Source of the DNA: an uncultured Lachnospiraceae bacterium
GTDB lineage: Bacteria; Bacillota; Clostridia; Lachnospirales; Lachnospiraceae
NCBI GenBank assembly: GCA_947626415.1
Contig: CANQSA010000002.1
Location: 172,437-236,436, forward strand
Direction: 5' to 3'
DNA: 64,000 bases
The position numbers were made by a program, and so were the translations under genes. The notes beneath the pieces are model-generated. The model searched no databases, had not been told where the DNA came from, and saw only the letters and a list, made by a program, of their open reading frames with translations. This document shows positions 60,500 through 64,000 of the stretch, piece by piece (the first letter of the stretch is position 1; each line of letters starts with the position of its first letter).

Positions 60500-62194
60500 T
60501 CACGTCCGTATCAGTACTTCAAACGCCCCATAGGCATCCAGCCGTCCCCATCCGATCATCTGATTCGGATATTGCATACTCTCCGACCGGATCGCCCCGC
60601 GGATCATATAGTTTTTTGCGTCCACGGTCCGCATGGTGGGCTGATTGCCCTGTACGATTCCCCACTGAAAAAGCTGGGCCAGCACCCCGGCCGTAACCGC
60701 TGCCGCCGCACTGGTTCCCGTAACCGCTTCATAGCCGCCGCCCCGTCTGGGCGCCTGAAGCTGTACCGCCGGCGCGGTGATCTCCGGTTTGATCATGCCG
60801 GTTACGGTATACCCCCGTCCCGACGCCGGGTAAAGGCTGTTCTGCAGCGTATTAAAGCCGCTGACCGTCAACGGATTCTGCGCGTTCCCGGGTTCCGTAA
60901 TGGTGATTTCCGGCGCTGGCCGCAGAAAAACCGTATCCGGCTGCAGAAACTCCGTAATCGGCAGCCACATATGAAAGCTCTGATTGACAAGATTGCTCCC
61001 GTATACCCGGATCCGCCAGATTCCGGCGGTGGGATCGACAAACCGGATCCGGATCAGTTGATTCCCCGTCTGCACCTCCGCTACTACGTTAAACACAAAA
61101 ATCCGGGTCGGCTCCAGTAAAAACTGAAACTGCTGCTCCATACCGCTGCCCAGGGGAATCCGGCTGATCACTTCCCCGGAAGGCGCGGCAAATCCCACGG
61201 AAAACAGATCGGGAGCCGTTCCCCACAATTCAATGGTAAAGCCCCGTTCATTCTGCGCCACGTTGATCTCTACCTCTTCATAGGCTTCCTCCGGGCGCAG
61301 CCGGCCCGCATAGTGGTGCTGTCTGTCCCCTTCATTTCCGGCCGCCGTCACAATCCCAAATCCGCCAAAGGTTCCGTAATAATCCAGTACCCTTGACAGG
61401 GGCAGCCGGCCGCTGTGATCTCCCTGATTGGTTCCGAGCCCGATGATGATCACGATGGGACGCAGCAGCTTTTGCGCCAGTTCCGCCAGATACCGGACGC
61501 CCAGCATAATATCTGTTTCCTGATACGCCTCCGCGCCCTCTTTAATCCTGTAGTAATCCTTTAGATACTGTTTCGCCTGTTTTAATTTGACAACCGCGAT
61601 CCTGGCCTCCGGCACCACGCCGATGAAATCCGCCGCCGCATCCTCCGTACCGGCCGCTATGCCTGCCAGCGAAGTCCCGTGCCCGCTTGTATCCACGGAC
61701 GGAACGATCTCCAGCGGGTTTTCCGCCTGTAACGCCGCATTGATCCTTTCTTCGGTGTACTCGGTTCCATACGAAAATCCAGCCGGTACCGTATCACTCT
61801 GGATCGTCTGATCCCAGATCCGGACAATCCGGGTCTGTCCTCCCCGCGTCTGAAAAGCCGGCAGCCGATAGTCGATCCCCGTATCCACAATTCCGATCAG
61901 GGTATTCTGCCCCCGAAGCTGCAGAACCGGCTGCTGCTGCAGACGAATGGCGTTGGCGGCTTCCGCTCCGTTTTCCTGCATCAGCCCGTACAGCTTGGGA
62001 ATCGAATAATAATTAAACGGATTCTGTTGGGGACTGTGCAGCATCTGAAACCGTCCGCCCAGCGACTGGGCGCAACCCTCCTGCAATACCGTCTGCAGCG
62101 ACTCCAGCAGGGCGCCGGTCTCCAGAATATAATCCGCATAATCCTCCGACAAAATCCGCTCTCTGCATAACATTTCACGTTCTGTTAATGGCAT
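60500..62194 (-). CDS. S8 family serine protease (subtilase), Csp-like
   Basis: 564 residues from MPLTEREM (62194); an ATG six codons earlier is also possible, since the ribosome site AAGAGGAG lies between the two. Catalytic triad present: VDTGIDY (Asp), SGHGTSLAGI (His) and GTSAAAAVTAG (Ser), with TAAGNEG as the oxyanion Asn. No signal peptide and a short N-terminal region. It resembles clostridial CspB-type germination proteases and their cytoplasmic relatives, with the jelly-roll-like insert before the Ser residue. Role unknown; it is not next to a cortex lytic gene. Confidence 0.85.
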   Translation of the reverse strand: MPLTEREMLCRERILSEDYADYILETGALLESLQTVLQEGCAQSLGGRFQMLHSPQQNPFNYYSIPKLYGLMQENGAEAANAIRLQQQPVLQLRGQNTLIGIVDTGIDYRLPAFQTRGGQTRIVRIWDQTIQSDTVPAGFSYGTEYTEERINAALQAENPLEIVPSVDTSGHGTSLAGIAAGTEDAAADFIGVVPEARIAVVKLKQAKQYLKDYYRIKEGAEAYQETDIMLGVRYLAELAQKLLRPIVIIIGLGTNQGDHSGRLPLSRVLDYYGTFGGFGIVTAAGNEGDRQHHYAGRLRPEEAYEEVEINVAQNERGFTIELWGTAPDLFSVGFAAPSGEVISRIPLGSGMEQQFQFLLEPTRIFVFNVVAEVQTGNQLIRIRFVDPTAGIWRIRVYGSNLVNQSFHMWLPITEFLQPDTVFLRPAPEITITEPGNAQNPLTVSGFNTLQNSLYPASGRGYTVTGMIKPEITAPAVQLQAPRRGGGYEAVTGTSAAAAVTAGVLAQLFQWGIVQGNQPTMRTVDAKNYMIRGAIRSESMQYPNQMIGWGRLDAYGAFEVLIRT

Positions 62195-62275
62195 ATCTCC
62201 TCTTTTCCGCATAAATGCCCATTATCATAATCATGAAATTATATGCGCCTGTTCTCTTTTCCATTCTGCGGACTG

Positions 62276-63814
62276 TTAATCCGCAAGTCTCGGCTGTTCC
62301 TGCTGCGGCAGAGCTTTCCGCTCTACATCCCGCATCTGGATCACCGGCGCTCCCTTCCCTTCGATATAATCCCGGGTAATGGTCACGATTCCGATATTTT
62401 CATCTTTCGGGATCTCAAACATAATATCCATCATGAATTTCTCGATGATCGAACGCAAAGCCCGGGCGCCGGTCTTTTTTTCAATGGCGCGCTCGGCAAT
62501 GGCTTCAATCGCGTCCTCAGAAAAATTCAATTTTACCTCATCCAGTTCCAGCAGCTTCTGATACTGTTTCAGGATCGCGTTTTTCGGGTCTGTCAGCACC
62601 TGCATCAGCATCTCTTTAGTCAGGTTTTCCAGGGTAAAGATGATCGGCAGCCGGCCCAGAAACTCCGGTATCATGCCAAAATTCCGCAGATCTTCTACCG
62701 TTACCTCTTTCAGTACGTCCTCGTTGTCATACTTGTCCTTTAAATCCGCCTGAAAACCCATGGAAGACTGGCGGTTTAAACGCTGTTTGATCACTTCGTC
62801 CAGATCCGGAAATGCGCCGCCGCAGATAAACAGGATATTTCGCGTATTCACAGTAGTCAGCGGCACCATGGCGTTTTTGCTGGTCGCGCCCACCGGCACT
62901 TCAATCTCAGCGCCTTCCAGCAGCTTTAACATTCCCTGCTGAACAGATTCCCCGCTTACATCCCGGCTGGTGGTATTTTTCTTCCGGGCGATCTTGTCGA
63001 TCTCGTCAATAAAGACGATCCCGCTTTCCGCGCGTTCCACATCATTATCCGCAGCCGCCAGCAGCTTGGAGATCACGCTCTCGATATCGTCGCCGATATA
63101 ACCGGCCTCTGTCAGGGAGGTAGCGTCCGCAATGGCCAGCGGCACATCCAAAATCCGTGCCAGCGTCCTTACCAGATAGGTTTTCCCGCAGCCTGTCGGA
63201 CCGATCATCAGCATATTGGATTTCTCTATCTCGATATCGTCCATCGTATTGGTCGCAACCCGTTTATAATGATTGTAAACCGCAACCGATATCGCTTTCT
63301 TGGCGTATTCCTGTCCGATCACATACTCGTCCAGCTTTTCCTTAATCTTATGCGGCGCCGGCAGATTCTTCAGATCCACCACAGGCTTCTTCTCAGCGGA
63401 TTTTTTCTTCACACGCTGATGATCCTGCATCCCGTGGATCGGCCCCAGATTGATAAAGCTGATCGTCGGCTTCGGCCGCTTCTGTTCCTCCGGCTGCTCT
63501 GTATCCGGTTTTTCTTCCTCGGTCAGCGCGGTCTCCTTATCCGTGGGATTCCCGGATACCGCTTCCGGACCCAGCATCCGGTACATTGCCGCTTCCATAT
63601 CTTCCTGCGTCAGTCCGAACCGGCTCAGATCAATATGGCTGAAATCCATATTTTTAAACTGCCCCGGCTGTATAACGTCCAAAGACCGCTGCATACAATC
63701 CGAACAAATATGCATGCCGCCCGGTATCGTCATCAGTTTCCCCGTCTGACTTTCCGGCCGTCTGCAGATTCCGCAATACCGTTCATATTCGTCCTGTTCA
63801 TGCTCTTTTTCCAT
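62276..63814 (-). CDS. ClpX-type AAA+ unfoldase with extended linker
   Basis: 512 residues from MEKEHEQDEYERYCGIC; start at 63814, since GGAGG lies in the upstream ATG codon context. Zinc domain CGIC...CSDC (about 14-42), a long acidic/proline linker (to about 160, roughly 80 residues longer than usual), then the AAA+ core: GPTGCGKTYL, VFIDEIDKIARK, SRDVSGESVQQGML and FLGRLPIIF. The pore loop reads GYIGDD (usually GYVGED) and the ClpP-contact loop SSMGF (usually IGF). Close to ClpX but possibly a second, specialised copy; clpP is not adjacent. Confidence 0.88.
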   Translation of the reverse strand: MEKEHEQDEYERYCGICRRPESQTGKLMTIPGGMHICSDCMQRSLDVIQPGQFKNMDFSHIDLSRFGLTQEDMEAAMYRMLGPEAVSGNPTDKETALTEEEKPDTEQPEEQKRPKPTISFINLGPIHGMQDHQRVKKKSAEKKPVVDLKNLPAPHKIKEKLDEYVIGQEYAKKAISVAVYNHYKRVATNTMDDIEIEKSNMLMIGPTGCGKTYLVRTLARILDVPLAIADATSLTEAGYIGDDIESVISKLLAAADNDVERAESGIVFIDEIDKIARKKNTTSRDVSGESVQQGMLKLLEGAEIEVPVGATSKNAMVPLTTVNTRNILFICGGAFPDLDEVIKQRLNRQSSMGFQADLKDKYDNEDVLKEVTVEDLRNFGMIPEFLGRLPIIFTLENLTKEMLMQVLTDPKNAILKQYQKLLELDEVKLNFSEDAIEAIAERAIEKKTGARALRSIIEKFMMDIMFEIPKDENIGIVTITRDYIEGKGAPVIQMRDVERKALPQQEQPRLAD

Positions 63815-63836
63815 ATGTTCCTCCATCTTTAAGTGG

Positions 63837-63942
63837 TTAAAATTTCATTTCAAACTTCAATCCGTTTCTCATTATACACCATTTTCTCTGTTTCGTAAAC
63901 TGGTTCCTGCGAGAGAAAAAGGCTCCTAAAATGAAATTTTAA
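63837..63942. repeat. 14-bp inverted repeat flanking the clpX promoter
   Basis: TTAAAATTTCATTT (63837-63850) and AAATGAAATTTTAA (63929-63942), separated by 78 bases that contain the promoter. Possibly regulator sites or a looped RNA. A second 9-bp inverted repeat AAATTCCAC/GTGGAATTT (63941-63972) lies just outside and may be the end of a gene beyond the window. Confidence 0.6.
63871..63899 (-). promoter_or_regulatory. Promoter of the clpX-type gene
   Basis: TTTACG (63894-63899), 17-base spacer, TATAAT (63871-63876), about 50 bases before the start codon. Confidence 0.6.
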
Positions 63943-64000
63943 ATTCCACTCGTTATTCTCCCTGTGGAATTTACCTCTGCACTGTTGACATTTACTTTTT

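Overview
The window looks like the chromosome of an anaerobic Firmicute, most likely a gut-type member of the Lachnospiraceae or a close clostridial relative. The evidence is strong AGGAGG-type ribosome sites, a tRNA-sensing T-box leader, an electron-bifurcating [FeFe]-hydrogenase (HydABC type), a phosphoketolase, a FabV/Ter-type enoyl reductase tail, a PdaB-like deacetylase of the kind found in spore formers, and AgrC/LytTR signalling. This is inferred from gene content; no rRNA gene is present to settle it. I see no tRNA, rRNA, CRISPR array or intact insertion sequence.

Layout. 1-0.6 kb: end of a trans-2-enoyl reductase gene (+), a bidirectional terminator and a 47-residue unknown gene (-). 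0.6-6.9 kb: tryptophan operon trpE-G-D-C-B-A (-) behind a T-box with a UGG specifier; trpF is absent. 6.9-7.9 kb: an Rpn-family nuclease/putative transposase. 8.2-27.5 kb: one long, visibly A+T-richer operon (-) of about 16 genes that encodes a non-canonical type VII (Esx) secretion system. It holds EssC ATPase, EsaB-like ubiquitin fold, two Esx-like helical hairpins, a lipoprotein, an FHA/DUF6382 protein, a membrane zinc-ribbon protein, a lipase with a helical C-terminal tail and three small partners, two PP2C phosphatases, another FHA protein, and two membrane Ser/Thr kinases with unusual extracellular domains. Its promoter contains a 22-bp perfect palindrome between the -35 and -10 boxes, next to a divergent small Cro/C1-type regulator. 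27.9-29.4 kb: a larger HTH regulator ending in an 18-bp tandem repeat.

29.5-32.7 kb: pyruvate kinase and an Mrp/Nbp35 Fe-S carrier (-), divergent from a Cof-type HAD phosphatase (+). 32.9-37.1 kb: hydC-hydB-hydA (+). 37.2-39.5 kb: a GGDEF-EAL protein with a C-terminal LamG-like domain. 39.8-42.2 kb: phosphoketolase. 42.3-43.3 kb: mutY. 43.3-48.7 kb: a heterodimeric ABC exporter pair with an intervening DUF1854 protein, preceded by a 17-residue leader peptide and a transcription attenuator. 48.8-51.9 kb: preQ1 (queuosine precursor) operon queD-E-folE-C-F. 52.0-53.2 kb: deacetylase (+) and ssb (-). 53.3-60.4 kb: LytTR regulator, AgrC-like kinase, lipoprotein and ABC-2 transporter. 60.5-63.8 kb: a subtilase and a long-linker ClpX.

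How it fits together. Most of the window is housekeeping metabolism: Trp synthesis under tRNA-Trp control, glycolysis and phosphoketolase flux, hydrogen-linked NADH/ferredoxin balance, and queuosine precursor synthesis. The accessory content is the type VII island. There the kinases, phosphatases and two or three FHA readers form a self-contained phospho-signalling circuit encoded with the secretion ATPase and a likely lipase cargo. No EsaA or EssA homologue is visible, so the machine would have to use a reduced or alternative membrane core, or components encoded elsewhere.
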